Shown here: positions 52,732 to 63,158 of the stretch, one piece after another
Layout of the letters: each line of letters opens with the position of its first letter
Numbering within the stretch: the first letter of the stretch is position 1
From: Dehalococcoidia bacterium
Lineage (GTDB): Bacteria > Chloroflexota > Dehalococcoidia > DSTF01 > JACRBR01
Direction: 5' to 3'
DNA length: 64,000 nt
Assembly (NCBI GenBank): GCA_015478665.1
Contig: JADMII010000011.1
Location: 25,166 to 89,165, forward strand
The notes under the pieces: generated by a model
The model's database searches: none
What the model was told of the DNA's origin: nothing
What the model saw: the letters and a program-made list of their open reading frames with translations, nothing else
Translations under genes and position numbers: made by a program

Positions 52732-54027
52732 TCAGCCGCCCTCGTACGCGCCGGCCAGGTCGCGCTTCCCTCGCGCGCTGGCGAGCGCGGCGTGGTTGAG
52801 GATGTTTCGTGACATCGACGACTCCTCGTCCTGCGCCCGCGCGGCGTAGATCGTCGCGCGGGTTCGATGCGCCTCGGCGGAGCCCGGCTCGGCGATCACG
52901 GCGAACTCGACGAGATGGCAGGCGAGGCGCGCGTTGCCTTCGGCAGCCAGCGCCGCCGCGCGCCCGAGCACGCGGTCGAGGCCGCCGGCCAGCGTCACCC
53001 ACTCGCGCGCCTGCTCCGCCCGCGGCGCCGGCAAGAGGTTGTCCGGCTCGCCGTCGTACCAGCCGCCGTACAGCCGCCAGATGTTGCGCAGGATGAACTG
53101 CGGGTGGTCGTAGATCGGGCGCAGATACGGCTTGCCGAGGAGATGCTGCGGCATCTGCACCTCGTGCAGCACGCGGTCCAGCGTGGCGCCCGCGTTCATC
53201 AGCGCGAGCGTCTGCGATTCGAGCGTGTCGAGGAGGTCCGCGGTATCGGTGAGCGCGATGCGCACCCGGTCGGCGCCGAAGATCGGCATCCCGTGTCCGG
53301 GCAGCAGCGCGTCGGCGTCAAGCGAGGCCATCTCGCGCAGCGCCGCCGCCCACTCGCCGGCGAAGCGCTGCACCTTCTGCGGATTGCCGGCGTTCGGGGC
53401 CGCCCAGATGAACAGGTCGCCGGGGAAGAGCAGGCGTCGTTCCGGCACCCAGGTCCACGTCGCGTCGTCCGTCTCGCCGCGCCCGTGGTGCAGCTCGAAT
53501 GTCAGCGCACCGCGCCGGAAGGTCATCCGCTCGCCGTACGTGACGTCCGGGTAGCGATACTCGTTGAACCAGCGGAAGCGTTCGATGGGCAGCGCGAACT
53601 GGCGGATGTTGATGGCGGCGTTCCAGCCCTGCGTCTTCTTATAGCGGTCGAAGTTCGGCCCGAGGCCCTCGTGCCCGTAGACGACCGGCCGCGGCCAGCG
53701 CCGCTCCTCCGCCTCCTCCTCGAAGGCACCCACGCCGAAGATGTGGTCGACGTGATGGTGCGAGAAGACCGCGGCGGCGAGCGGCGCATCGGCGCGCCAC
53801 GCCCGCACCGCGTCGTGGAGCGGCTTCGCGTCGTTGATCGCGCCGGTGTCGAGCATCACGAGGCCGTCGCCGGTGTCGATCGTGTTCGCCGTCGCGAGGC
53901 CCTTGTAGAACAGCACGCCGTCGAGGATCTCGTCGCCCTCCGGGTAGCGCGCGTGCACCGGGTGCGCCTCGGCCGCTGCCGTCTCGCCACTCCACATGCG
54001 CTCGGCGACCTCACGGATCTTCGACAT
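52732..54027 (-). CDS. Alkylsulfatase-like MBL-fold hydrolase
   Basis: The 431-residue protein has the metal motif FSHHHVDHIFGVGAF, then FPGDLFIW and LLPGHGMPIFG. The C-terminal part includes YLRPIYDHPQFILRNIWRLYGGW, matching the dimerisation region of the SdsA-type alkylsulfatase family. GGGAGGAG lies before the ATG. It is 15 nt downstream of ligA, so it is probably co-transcribed with it, an unusual neighbour. Confidence 0.85.
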   Translation of the reverse strand: MSKIREVAERMWSGETAAAEAHPVHARYPEGDEILDGVLFYKGLATANTIDTGDGLVMLDTGAINDAKPLHDAVRAWRADAPLAAAVFSHHHVDHIFGVGAFEEEAEERRWPRPVVYGHEGLGPNFDRYKKTQGWNAAINIRQFALPIERFRWFNEYRYPDVTYGERMTFRRGALTFELHHGRGETDDATWTWVPERRLLFPGDLFIWAAPNAGNPQKVQRFAGEWAAALREMASLDADALLPGHGMPIFGADRVRIALTDTADLLDTLESQTLALMNAGATLDRVLHEVQMPQHLLGKPYLRPIYDHPQFILRNIWRLYGGWYDGEPDNLLPAPRAEQAREWVTLAGGLDRVLGRAAALAAEGNARLACHLVEFAVIAEPGSAEAHRTRATIYAARAQDEESSMSRNILNHAALASARGKRDLAGAYEGG

Positions 54028-54042
54028 GCTTCCTTCTCCTCC

Positions 54043-56166
<2,124 letters not shown>

Positions 56167-56206
56167 CCAGCGGCGAGGAAGCCGATACGCGTTCGTCTGC
56201 TCTTGT

Positions 56207-56212
56207 TACACT
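56207..56212 (+). promoter_or_regulatory. Candidate -10 (TACACT) for leaderless hisH mRNA
   Basis: TACACT ends 7 nt before the hisH ATG; no Shine-Dalgarno. Confidence 0.5.
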
Positions 56213-56219
56213 GCTCCCG

Positions 56220-56834
56220 ATGAAGCCGAAGATCGTGATCATCGACTATGGCGCCGGGAATCTGCGCAGCGTCGCGCGCGCTGTCGCGCACGTCGGCTTC
56301 GAGCCGACCGTGACGGCCGACCCGCACGACGTGCAGGACGCCGCCGCCGTCATCCTCCCCGGCGTCGGCGCCGCCGCCGACACGATGCGCAACCTGCGCC
56401 TCCGCCGGATGGCGGAGCCGGTGAAGGAGTACATCGCCTCCGGCCGGCCGTTCTTCGGCGTCTGCATGGGGCAGCAGGCGCTGCTCTCCGTCAGCGAGGA
56501 GGGCGGCGAGCACGAGTGCCTCGGCGTCATCGAAGGACGCGTGCGCCGGCTGCCGGCGGGCCAGAAGGTGCCGCACATGGGCTGGAACCAGGTGCGGCAG
56601 ACGTCGCCGCACCCGATCTTCGAGGGCATCCCGGACGACAGCTACTTCTACTTCGTCCACAGCTATGCGCCGGAGCCCGTCGACCACTCCGTCGTCATCG
56701 GCGAAACGGCGTACGGGCGCACATTCGCGTCGGTGCTGGCGCGCGACAACGTCATCGCCACGCAGTTCCACCCGGAGAAGTCGGCGGCGATGGGCCTGCG
56801 CATGTACGCGAATTTCCTCTCGCAGGTCGCCTAG
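56220..56834 (+). CDS. hisH: Imidazole glycerol phosphate synthase, glutamine amidotransferase subunit
   Basis: HisH hydrolyses glutamine and channels ammonia to HisF. The class I amidotransferase triad is visible: Cys in FFGVCMGQQALL and the His-Glu in TQFHPEKS. VIDYGAGNLRSV-like VIIDYGAGNLRS starts the protein. It is 43 kb from hisF, so the two subunits are made from separate loci. Divergent from ligA (65 nt between starts). Confidence 0.95.
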   Translation: MKPKIVIIDYGAGNLRSVARAVAHVGFEPTVTADPHDVQDAAAVILPGVGAAADTMRNLRLRRMAEPVKEYIASGRPFFGVCMGQQALLSVSEEGGEHECLGVIEGRVRRLPAGQKVPHMGWNQVRQTSPHPIFEGIPDDSYFYFVHSYAPEPVDHSVVIGETAYGRTFASVLARDNVIATQFHPEKSAAMGLRMYANFLSQVA

Positions 56835-56920
56835 ACGGCGCAGGCCGCCCACCCTCGCTTGCCTGCGCCGCGAGTCGGCACTACAGTCCCGACGACGGTT
56901 GCGTCGGAGGGAGCATCCAC

Positions 56921-57685
56921 ATGGACGTGCGAGGTAAGACGGCGATCGTCACCGGCTCCGCGGTCGGCGTCGGGCGCGCGACAGCGCTCGACCTCGCGCG
57001 GCGCGGCGCGAACGTCGTCGTCAACTACTCACGCTCCGGGGACGACGCCCGCGAGGCGCTGCGGCTCGTCGAAGAGACGGGCGCGCGCGGACTCCTCGTG
57101 AAATGCGACGTCTCGAAGGACGACGAGGTGCAGGCCATGGTGCGGCAGGCCGTCGACGCCTTCGGCGGGCTGCACGTGCTGGTGAACAACGCCGCCACCA
57201 CCCACTTCGTCGCCTTCGAGGACCTCGACGGCATGAAGGAGGAGTACTGGGACGACATCTACGCCGTCAACGTCAAGGGCGTCTTCTTCTGCTGCCGGGC
57301 GGCGTCGAAGGCGATCCGGGCGTCGGGCGGCGGCGCCATCGTCAACATCGCCTCCGTCGCCGGCCTCCGCGCGTTCGGCAGCTCGATGGCGTACGCCGCC
57401 TCGAAGGCAGCCGTGATCAACATGACGATGGGCCTCGCGCGCGTGCTCGGCCCGGAGATCCGCGTCAACTGCGTCGCGCCCGGCTTCATCGACACGCGCT
57501 GGCTGCGGCGGGGGCTCGGCGAGCAGGCCTTCGAAGCGGGCAAGGCGCAGCAGGAGCGGCGCGCGCCGCTCCGGGCAGTCTGCACGCCGGAGACCGTCTC
57601 GCAGCTCGTGCTGAGCCTCGTCGAAGGCGCCGACCTCGTCACCGGCCAGACGGTTCTCATCGACGGCGGCATCTCGCTCGCCTGA
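56921..57685 (+). CDS. Short-chain dehydrogenase/reductase
   Basis: The 254-residue classical SDR carries TGSAVGVGRATA as the cofactor motif, NNAATT, catalytic Ser-Tyr-Lys (NIASVAG, YAASK) and the C-terminal LIDGGISLA. It matches FabG-like 3-oxoacyl-ACP reductases or sugar dehydrogenases; the substrate is unknown. GGAGG is 10 nt upstream of ATG 56921. A TACAGT (56882-56887) may be its -10. Confidence 0.88.
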   Translation: MDVRGKTAIVTGSAVGVGRATALDLARRGANVVVNYSRSGDDAREALRLVEETGARGLLVKCDVSKDDEVQAMVRQAVDAFGGLHVLVNNAATTHFVAFEDLDGMKEEYWDDIYAVNVKGVFFCCRAASKAIRASGGGAIVNIASVAGLRAFGSSMAYAASKAAVINMTMGLARVLGPEIRVNCVAPGFIDTRWLRRGLGEQAFEAGKAQQERRAPLRAVCTPETVSQLVLSLVEGADLVTGQTVLIDGGISLA

Positions 57686-57855
57686 TGCGCGTTCGGGCGG
57701 CGGTTGGTCATCCCAACATCCTGCGTCGTCCGCGCGCTACGAAAACCTCAATCGCTCCACCGGATCAGGCCTCGCCGGATCTGCCACACTAGACGTGGCC
57801 CTGTCGCCGGGAGTCCGTGCGGCTGTCGTTCAGCGCCCATGTCAAGGAGAAGATC

Positions 57856-58101
57856 ATGGACGCATGGCAGTACAAGGTCGTGTACGTGGATTTCAGGGGC
57901 AGGATTTCATCGGAGGGCGTGGAGTACATTCGCCAGAGCGGCGAGCATCGGACCGGGTTCGTGCGCAGCTTCCTCGACAAGCTCGGCGAGGACGGCTGGG
58001 AGCTGACCGGCGTACTCCCACTCCAAAGGCCGGAGAGCAGCTACTTCATGCTCAAGCGCGCCGCCGACAAGAAGGCGGCCGCCGGGGCGCCCGAAGGTTA
58101 G
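57856..58101 (+). CDS. DUF4177-like small protein
   Basis: The 81-residue protein has the pattern of DUF4177: WQYKVVYVDFRGRI, then LDKLGEDGWELTGVLPL and YFMLKRA. No function is established. AAGGAG lies 6 nt before ATG 57856. A longer start (57817) lacks a Shine-Dalgarno. Confidence 0.72.
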   Translation: MDAWQYKVVYVDFRGRISSEGVEYIRQSGEHRTGFVRSFLDKLGEDGWELTGVLPLQRPESSYFMLKRAADKKAAAGAPEG

Positions 58102-58287
58102 CGTAAGGCGGCGCTGAGACGCCGCCGGCACCGGCGCCAGGGCCGTGCGTGACGCCCAGCAGCGGAGGAGGCGCGCTGCGCCGCGCTCCACTCCATCCGC
58201 ACGTCCGTGCGGCCGAAGTTGGTGTTGGATCGCCGCGAGCCGCTCCGCCGCCAGTACACCCGCTTCCATCACGCCCGGCCGCCGGGC

Positions 58288-58293
58288 TACCAT
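58288..58293 (+). promoter_or_regulatory. Candidate -10 (TACCAT) for leaderless small membrane protein
   Basis: TACCAT ends 9 nt before the ATG at 58303 with no Shine-Dalgarno. Confidence 0.4.
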
Positions 58294-58302
58294 GGATTCG
58301 TT

Positions 58303-58647
58303 ATGGGTCAGCTCACCGACGCCGTGCCCGCGGAAGCAGAGGCGGAGCTCGAGTTCGACGAGGAAGCCGAAGAATTCCTCGCCGACGACGAGTCCGACGC
58401 GCTAAGCCCCGAGGAGGCGCCGGTCCGGCAGGTACCCGCGTACATCGCTATCATCCGCATCCTCGCGGTGCTCGGCATGGGCCTGAGCATCTCCTTCGGG
58501 CTCTTTATCATGCTCGTCGGCGTGAAGGGCATCATCGTCGGCGTCCCGATCCTCCTGCTTTCGATCCCGTGCTACTACGGCATGCAGCTCGCTGAGCGCC
58601 TCGTCGCGCGCCACGAAGAGGCGGTCGCCCGAGAGCAGGCGAGCTGA
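58303..58647 (+). CDS. Small membrane protein of unknown function
   Basis: The 114-residue protein has a roughly 40-residue acidic N-terminus, then two TM helices (about residues 46-68 and 72-92) and a charged tail. Not a recognised family. The following 260 bases, up to the TadG-like stop, hold only low-information GC-rich sequence. Confidence 0.6.
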   Translation: MGQLTDAVPAEAEAELEFDEEAEEFLADDESDALSPEEAPVRQVPAYIAIIRILAVLGMGLSISFGLFIMLVGVKGIIVGVPILLLSIPCYYGMQLAERLVARHEEAVAREQAS

Positions 58648-58907
58648 CGCTTCGCTACGAACGTCTGCCCGCCGGATCGCGACGGCTCTGAGCCGAGGGA
58701 ACGGGAGCGCCTCGTGTTCGCCATCTGGGGGCGGCGCGGCGCGGTGGCGGCGTCCGCCGGAGGCGTTCTCGCGCTCGGTGATGCTCGTGGCGGCCAGTTC
58801 GGGGTTGTTGCCGGCACGCGTGGCGTTTCGGGATGTCGTGCGTGCCCGCCATCGCCGCCATGTCGCCCTCGCCTCTCCCCTGGCTGTCAGACCTACGCCT
58901 CAGCCGC

Positions 58908-60053
58908 TCACTCGACCAGCTTGGTAAAATGGATGGAGGCCTTGGCGTCATACACGCCGGCGAGCGCGTTGACCGTCACATCGGACTTCACGTACGTCGC
59001 CTGGACGGTGCAGCTGTTGCCGGTCGTGCAGCCGCCGTTCGCGAACCCGTTGAGCCAGAACAGGGCGAAGCTCAGGATCGTGGCCTGGTTCGAGTTGCCG
59101 TTCGGGAAGCCATCGACCACCGGGATGATGATCACGCGCCTGCTGCACTGCTGCGGGTTGCTGAAGTTCACCGGCCGCGTGCAGGCGGCCGGCCCCTGCC
59201 ACGGGTTGCAGTCCGGGTTCATCGTATAGACGGGGCCGGCCCCGGAGAATGCCTCGCCGAACGAGTCGCAGTTCGTGCTCGTGTTGTCGAGGAGGAACTG
59301 GATGCCCGTGCGCGTGCTGCCGACAAGGTTCCCCGTCTGCGGCGGACAGGTATCGTACGTCGCGCAGATGTTGCTCGTCGTCTGGCAGCCGCTCGCCGGC
59401 TGGGCGCAGACGATCGATGTGGCGCCCTGCTCGATCGTGCACTCGTAGAGGGCGGCGCCGTTGCCCGTGCAGCCGCCCTGGCTCTTGTCGAACTGCATCG
59501 AGCCGCAGTTGCCCGCGGCGAGCGACTGGCAGCCGCCGCCCGAGTCGAACTTCAGGTCGACGACCGTACCCGGCGCTGGCAGCGCGGTCACGCCAAACGG
59601 GGTGAGCCCGCTCATGCCGCCGGGGGACGTCTTGATCGCGCCGGCCTTCACGCCAACGCCCTTCGAGTTGATGCCGACGACCCGCATGAAGGCGAAGGCG
59701 TGGTTCCGGGCGATCGCGACGCGGGCGGTCGGGTTGCCGCTCGGCGTCACGGCAAGGTTATCGAACGAGAGCGTGACGTCGGCCCAGTCGATGTTGTTCT
59801 TCGCGGCGTAACTCTGCGCCGTCGCCGTCGCGTTCGTCGCGTTCGAGCAGTCCGCCGGGTCCGGCGTGCAGAGCCGCTGCGCAGCCGCGAGCGCGATGGC
59901 GTCCGCCGCGTTCTGCAGGTTGCGCTTGTCGTCGGCGTAGCTGCCGATATCGATCGCCAGGCCGGCCATCGCCAGCAGCATTGGCGCCATCAGGGCGAGC
60001 GCGATCAGTACCTGCCCGCGCTCGGGCCGAAAGAGACGACGGAACGGGCGCAT
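58908..60053 (-). CDS. TadG-like secreted protein, copy 1
   Basis: The 381-residue protein begins with a basic stretch and an N-terminal TM helix (GQVLIALALMAPMLLAMAGLAIDIGSYADDKRNLQ), the TadE/TadG-type signal anchor. The rest is an extracytoplasmic, Cys-rich region (14 cysteines, including CSRRVIIIP). It ends with KLVE. The GAGGAGGA box is 7 nt before ATG 60053. It is a paralogue of the upstream gene; no tadA/B/C, cpaA or prepilin genes are in this window. Confidence 0.75.
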   Translation of the reverse strand: MRPFRRLFRPERGQVLIALALMAPMLLAMAGLAIDIGSYADDKRNLQNAADAIALAAAQRLCTPDPADCSNATNATATAQSYAAKNNIDWADVTLSFDNLAVTPSGNPTARVAIARNHAFAFMRVVGINSKGVGVKAGAIKTSPGGMSGLTPFGVTALPAPGTVVDLKFDSGGGCQSLAAGNCGSMQFDKSQGGCTGNGAALYECTIEQGATSIVCAQPASGCQTTSNICATYDTCPPQTGNLVGSTRTGIQFLLDNTSTNCDSFGEAFSGAGPVYTMNPDCNPWQGPAACTRPVNFSNPQQCSRRVIIIPVVDGFPNGNSNQATILSFALFWLNGFANGGCTTGNSCTVQATYVKSDVTVNALAGVYDAKASIHFTKLVE

Positions 60054-60226
60054 ACGATCCTCCTCGTGAAAACGAGAACGACCGGCGCCAACCACCCCTC
60101 CGGCACCGGAGCTTCATGTGTCGCTATGACTAACATCGAACGGCCGCACGCGATTCCGTAGGGCACGTCGGCCGAAGCCTGAGATTTCAGCAGAGAGGCG
60201 CGCCCGATGGGCGGGACGCCCTGGCG

Positions 60227-61462
60227 CTACTCCACCAGCTTCGCGTACTGGAGTGTCGAGCTCGGGTTGTAGACGCCGGCGAGCGAGCCGAAGTTGACAT
60301 CCGCCTGGACGAAGCGGCCGCTGACGACGCCGCCGCTCGACCCTTCGAGGAAGAACATCGCGAAGCCGAGGATCGTCACTTCTTTTCGGCCGTTCGGCAG
60401 CTGGTCGATGATCGGGATGACGATGACGCGGCGGCTGCAGGGCGTCACGCCGTCGTCAGGCTTCGGGCAGGCGCCCGGGCCGGCCCACGGGTTGCAGTTC
60501 GGGTTGAGCGCGTACATGCCGCCGCTCGAGGGCGTAGACGGCGGCGTCGGCGTCGACGTCGGCTGTTTCGCATTGGGGGCGACCGCCGGCGAGAACAGGC
60601 GCCCGGCGGCCCTGCGGTACGCGCCAGCGAGTGCGAGCTCGGACGACTGGCTCTCGTTGGCGCTCGCACTTACCGGCGAGAAGGCGTCGCTGAAGCTGCT
60701 GCAGGCCGACGACGTGTTGGCGATGCGGTCGGCGACGCCGCTGTCCGTCGGACCGACGACGTTGCCTGGCTTCGTGTAGCACATGTCGACATCGGCCGGC
60801 GGGCACTGATCCGCAGTCGGCACGCAGTTCGCCGTGCCCTGGGAGCACACCGACCCCTGGCTGCCGCGCTCGATCGTGTCCTTGTAGACGCTCGCGCCCG
60901 TGCCGTCGTAGGCGATGATGCCGAAGTTCCCCGTCGTGCTGCTACCGGCGCCGTTCTTGATCGTCGTCAGGTCCCCGCTGCTCACCGCATCGATGGTGTC
61001 CTGGGTGACGCCCCACGGCATCAGCCCGGACAGGCTCCCCGGCGACACCTTCACGGCCGCCGCGGCGACGCCGACGTCGCGGCTGTTCACGCCGAAGATG
61101 CGCGCGAAGGCGAAGGTGTGCCCTTTCGACAGGGCGACGCGTACTTTGGGCGCGCTGTTGCCGCCGAGGAAGGTCAGGTCGTTCGTCGCATCGAACGCGA
61201 CGCTGTTCTTGCTCGCATACGTGATCGCCGTCGCGCGCGCCGCCGTCGTGTTCGAGCAGTCGGCCGGGTTCGGCGTGCACATCTCGCTCGCCGCCGCGAG
61301 GGCGATGGCGTCGGCCGCGTTCTGGAGATTGCGCTTGTCGTCGGCGTAGGCGCCGATGTCGACGGCGAGCGCGGCCATGCCCAGCAGCACCGGGATCAGC
61401 AGCGCCGTGGCGATCAGGATCTGGCCGCCGTCGCGGCGCGCGAAGGGACGAGTCCGCGGCAT
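60227..61462 (-). CDS. TadG-like secreted protein, copy 2
   Basis: The 411-residue protein has the same anchor (GQILIATALLIPVLLGMAALAVDIGAYADDKRNLQ) and matching blocks with the first copy: NPNCNPWAGPGAC, CSRRVIVIPIIDQLPNG and a KLVE end. A Ser/Thr/Pro-rich insertion (about 280-310) distinguishes it. GAGAGG lies before ATG 61462. The two genes are 173 nt apart on the minus strand. Probably a surface-exposed protein pair. Confidence 0.75.
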   Translation of the reverse strand: MPRTRPFARRDGGQILIATALLIPVLLGMAALAVDIGAYADDKRNLQNAADAIALAAASEMCTPNPADCSNTTAARATAITYASKNSVAFDATNDLTFLGGNSAPKVRVALSKGHTFAFARIFGVNSRDVGVAAAAVKVSPGSLSGLMPWGVTQDTIDAVSSGDLTTIKNGAGSSTTGNFGIIAYDGTGASVYKDTIERGSQGSVCSQGTANCVPTADQCPPADVDMCYTKPGNVVGPTDSGVADRIANTSSACSSFSDAFSPVSASANESQSSELALAGAYRRAAGRLFSPAVAPNAKQPTSTPTPPSTPSSGGMYALNPNCNPWAGPGACPKPDDGVTPCSRRVIVIPIIDQLPNGRKEVTILGFAMFFLEGSSGGVVSGRFVQADVNFGSLAGVYNPSSTLQYAKLVE

Positions 61463-61500
61463 CGAAACCTCTCCCGTATCCACCCCACACGGCAGACCCC

Positions 61501-61515
61501 ACCGGTCTCACCGGT
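61501..61515. promoter_or_regulatory. Inverted repeat ACCGGT-CTC-ACCGGT upstream of the TadG-like pair
   Basis: A 6-bp palindromic repeat with 3-nt spacer lies 39-53 nt upstream of the second TadG-like gene, a plausible operator or leader stem. Function unknown. Confidence 0.35.
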
Positions 61516-61675
61516 AACATCGGACGCCGGCGGGCCGGTCTGGATGGGTGTCGGGCGGTCGGAAGAGAAACATCTGCGCGAAGAACGCTCGTACGTCGAG
61601 CATGTGCGGTCACGGTGGCGGCGCCTGCCCGGTCCCGGCGGGCGCCGGCGGACGAGGGAGGAGACGGCCGAAGGC

Positions 61676-61897
61676 TCAGCCGAGCAGCGGGCCGCCGCGG
61701 TCGAGCACCTTGCCGTCGAGGGCGACGACGCTCGGTCGCTCCTCGCAGTAGGCGCCGAGCTCGCACTTCTCGAACCGGAAGGCGCCGTCGTCGCGGTTGA
61801 AGACGATCTGCCAGCTGCCGACGACGACCCCGTCCTGGCCCTGCGCCAGCTGCTGCTGGAGGACGGCGATCAGCGCTTCGAGTTCTTTGCGGCTCAT
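61676..61897 (-). CDS. Small conserved-looking protein of unknown function
   Basis: The 73-residue protein begins with a helical MSRKELEALIAVLQQQLAQG, then WQIVFNRDDGAFRFEKCELGAYCEER. A well-placed GGAGG (4 nt before the ATG) supports translation. No family is recognised; two Cys near residues 45-51 could bind metal. It lies between the TadG-like genes and pyrD on the minus strand. Confidence 0.6.
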   Translation of the reverse strand: MSRKELEALIAVLQQQLAQGQDGVVVGSWQIVFNRDDGAFRFEKCELGAYCEERPSVVALDGKVLDRGGPLLG

Positions 61898-61994
61898 AAC
61901 TCCTCCCGGGAGCGCAACGTCAGGATGGCTGCGGCGCTGCGCCGCACTTCCACAGTAGCAGGCGCCGCCGCTTCAGCGGCGAGGCGGCCGACGC

Positions 61995-62000
61995 TATACT
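61995..62000 (+). promoter_or_regulatory. Candidate -10 (TATACT) for leaderless pyrD mRNA
   Basis: TATACT ends 8 nt before the pyrD ATG; no Shine-Dalgarno. Confidence 0.55.
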
Positions 62001-62008
62001 CGGCGACG

Positions 62009-62956
62009 ATGCCGTCCCCATCCGCCGACGCCCTGCAGCTCTCCGTCGAACTGGCGTCCGGCAAGCACTCGCTCGTGCTGGCGAACCCGGTGATGGCCGC
62101 CTCCGGCACCTTCAGCTACGGCGTCGAGTACGCGAAGGTCTTCGACATCCAGCGCCTCGGTGCGATCGTCAGCAAGACGACGACGCTGCGGCCGCATGCC
62201 GGCAGCCCGCCCGGCCGCCGCATCGACGAGACGCCGGCCGGGATGCTGAACTCGATCGGGCTGCAGAATATCGGCATCGACAAGCTGCTGCGCGACCTGG
62301 CGCCCGCGTGGTCGCGCTGGCGCGTGCCCGTCGTCGTTAGCATCCTCGGCGCCGCCGTCGATGAGTACGGCGCCTGCGCCGCCCGGCTCGAAGGCGTCGC
62401 CGGCATCGCCGGGCTGGAGCTGAACATCAGCAGCCCGAACGCCCGGCGTGGCGGCATGGAGTTCGGGCAGGACGCGGCGACGGCGGCGGCAGTGACGGCG
62501 TCCGTCGTCCGGGCCTGCACGCTGCCCGTGATCGTCAAGCTGACGCCGAACGTCGGCGACATCGCCGCCATCGCGCGCGCCGTCGTCGATGCCGGCGCCG
62601 ACGCCCTCTGCGTCGTCAACACCCTGCAGGCGATGTCCATCGACGCGCGGGCGCGGCGGCCGAACATCACCCGCACCTTCGCCGGGCTCTCGGGGCCGGC
62701 GATCAAGCCCGTGGCGCTGCGCATGGTGTGGCAGGTGGCGTCGGCGGTGAGCGTGCCGATCATCGGCTGCGGCGGCATCGTCGACGGCATCGATGCGGTC
62801 GAGTTCCTGCTGGCCGGCGCGACGGCGGTGCAGGTGGGGACGGCGACCTTCCGCAACCCGCGGGCGCCGCTCGACGTGCTGGAGGGCATCGAGGCCTACA
62901 TGCGCGCGGAGGGGGTGGCGGACGTGCGGGAGTTGGTCGGCGCCGCGCGCGCATAG
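62009..62956 (+). CDS. pyrD: Dihydroorotate dehydrogenase, class 1B-like
   Basis: The 315-residue (beta/alpha)8 flavoprotein oxidises dihydroorotate. It shows ANPVMAASGTFSYG, NSIGLQNIG, PVIVKLTPNV and GCGGIVDGIDAVEFLLAGATAVQVG. The active-site base is in NISSPN at Ser142, where class 1B enzymes have Cys (NISCPN). Class 1B partners with a PyrK subunit, not found in this window. Confidence 0.9.
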   Translation: MPSPSADALQLSVELASGKHSLVLANPVMAASGTFSYGVEYAKVFDIQRLGAIVSKTTTLRPHAGSPPGRRIDETPAGMLNSIGLQNIGIDKLLRDLAPAWSRWRVPVVVSILGAAVDEYGACAARLEGVAGIAGLELNISSPNARRGGMEFGQDAATAAAVTASVVRACTLPVIVKLTPNVGDIAAIARAVVDAGADALCVVNTLQAMSIDARARRPNITRTFAGLSGPAIKPVALRMVWQVASAVSVPIIGCGGIVDGIDAVEFLLAGATAVQVGTATFRNPRAPLDVLEGIEAYMRAEGVADVRELVGAARA

Positions 62957-63158
62957 TTCAACGCGGCAGGCACGGCGCACGTGGTGGTCAGTCGGAGGAT
63001 GTGTCCGTGACCCACAGCGGCCGGCGTCAGCTCGCCGCGTCCTCGGGCAGATGCCGGCTGCCGCACCGGTGACCGCCGAGGCGCCGACCAGCGACCATCA
63101 CCCGCGCGGGGCGCGTTACAATGCCGCCTGACCCGCACCCGAGAAGGAGGCTCCCCCG

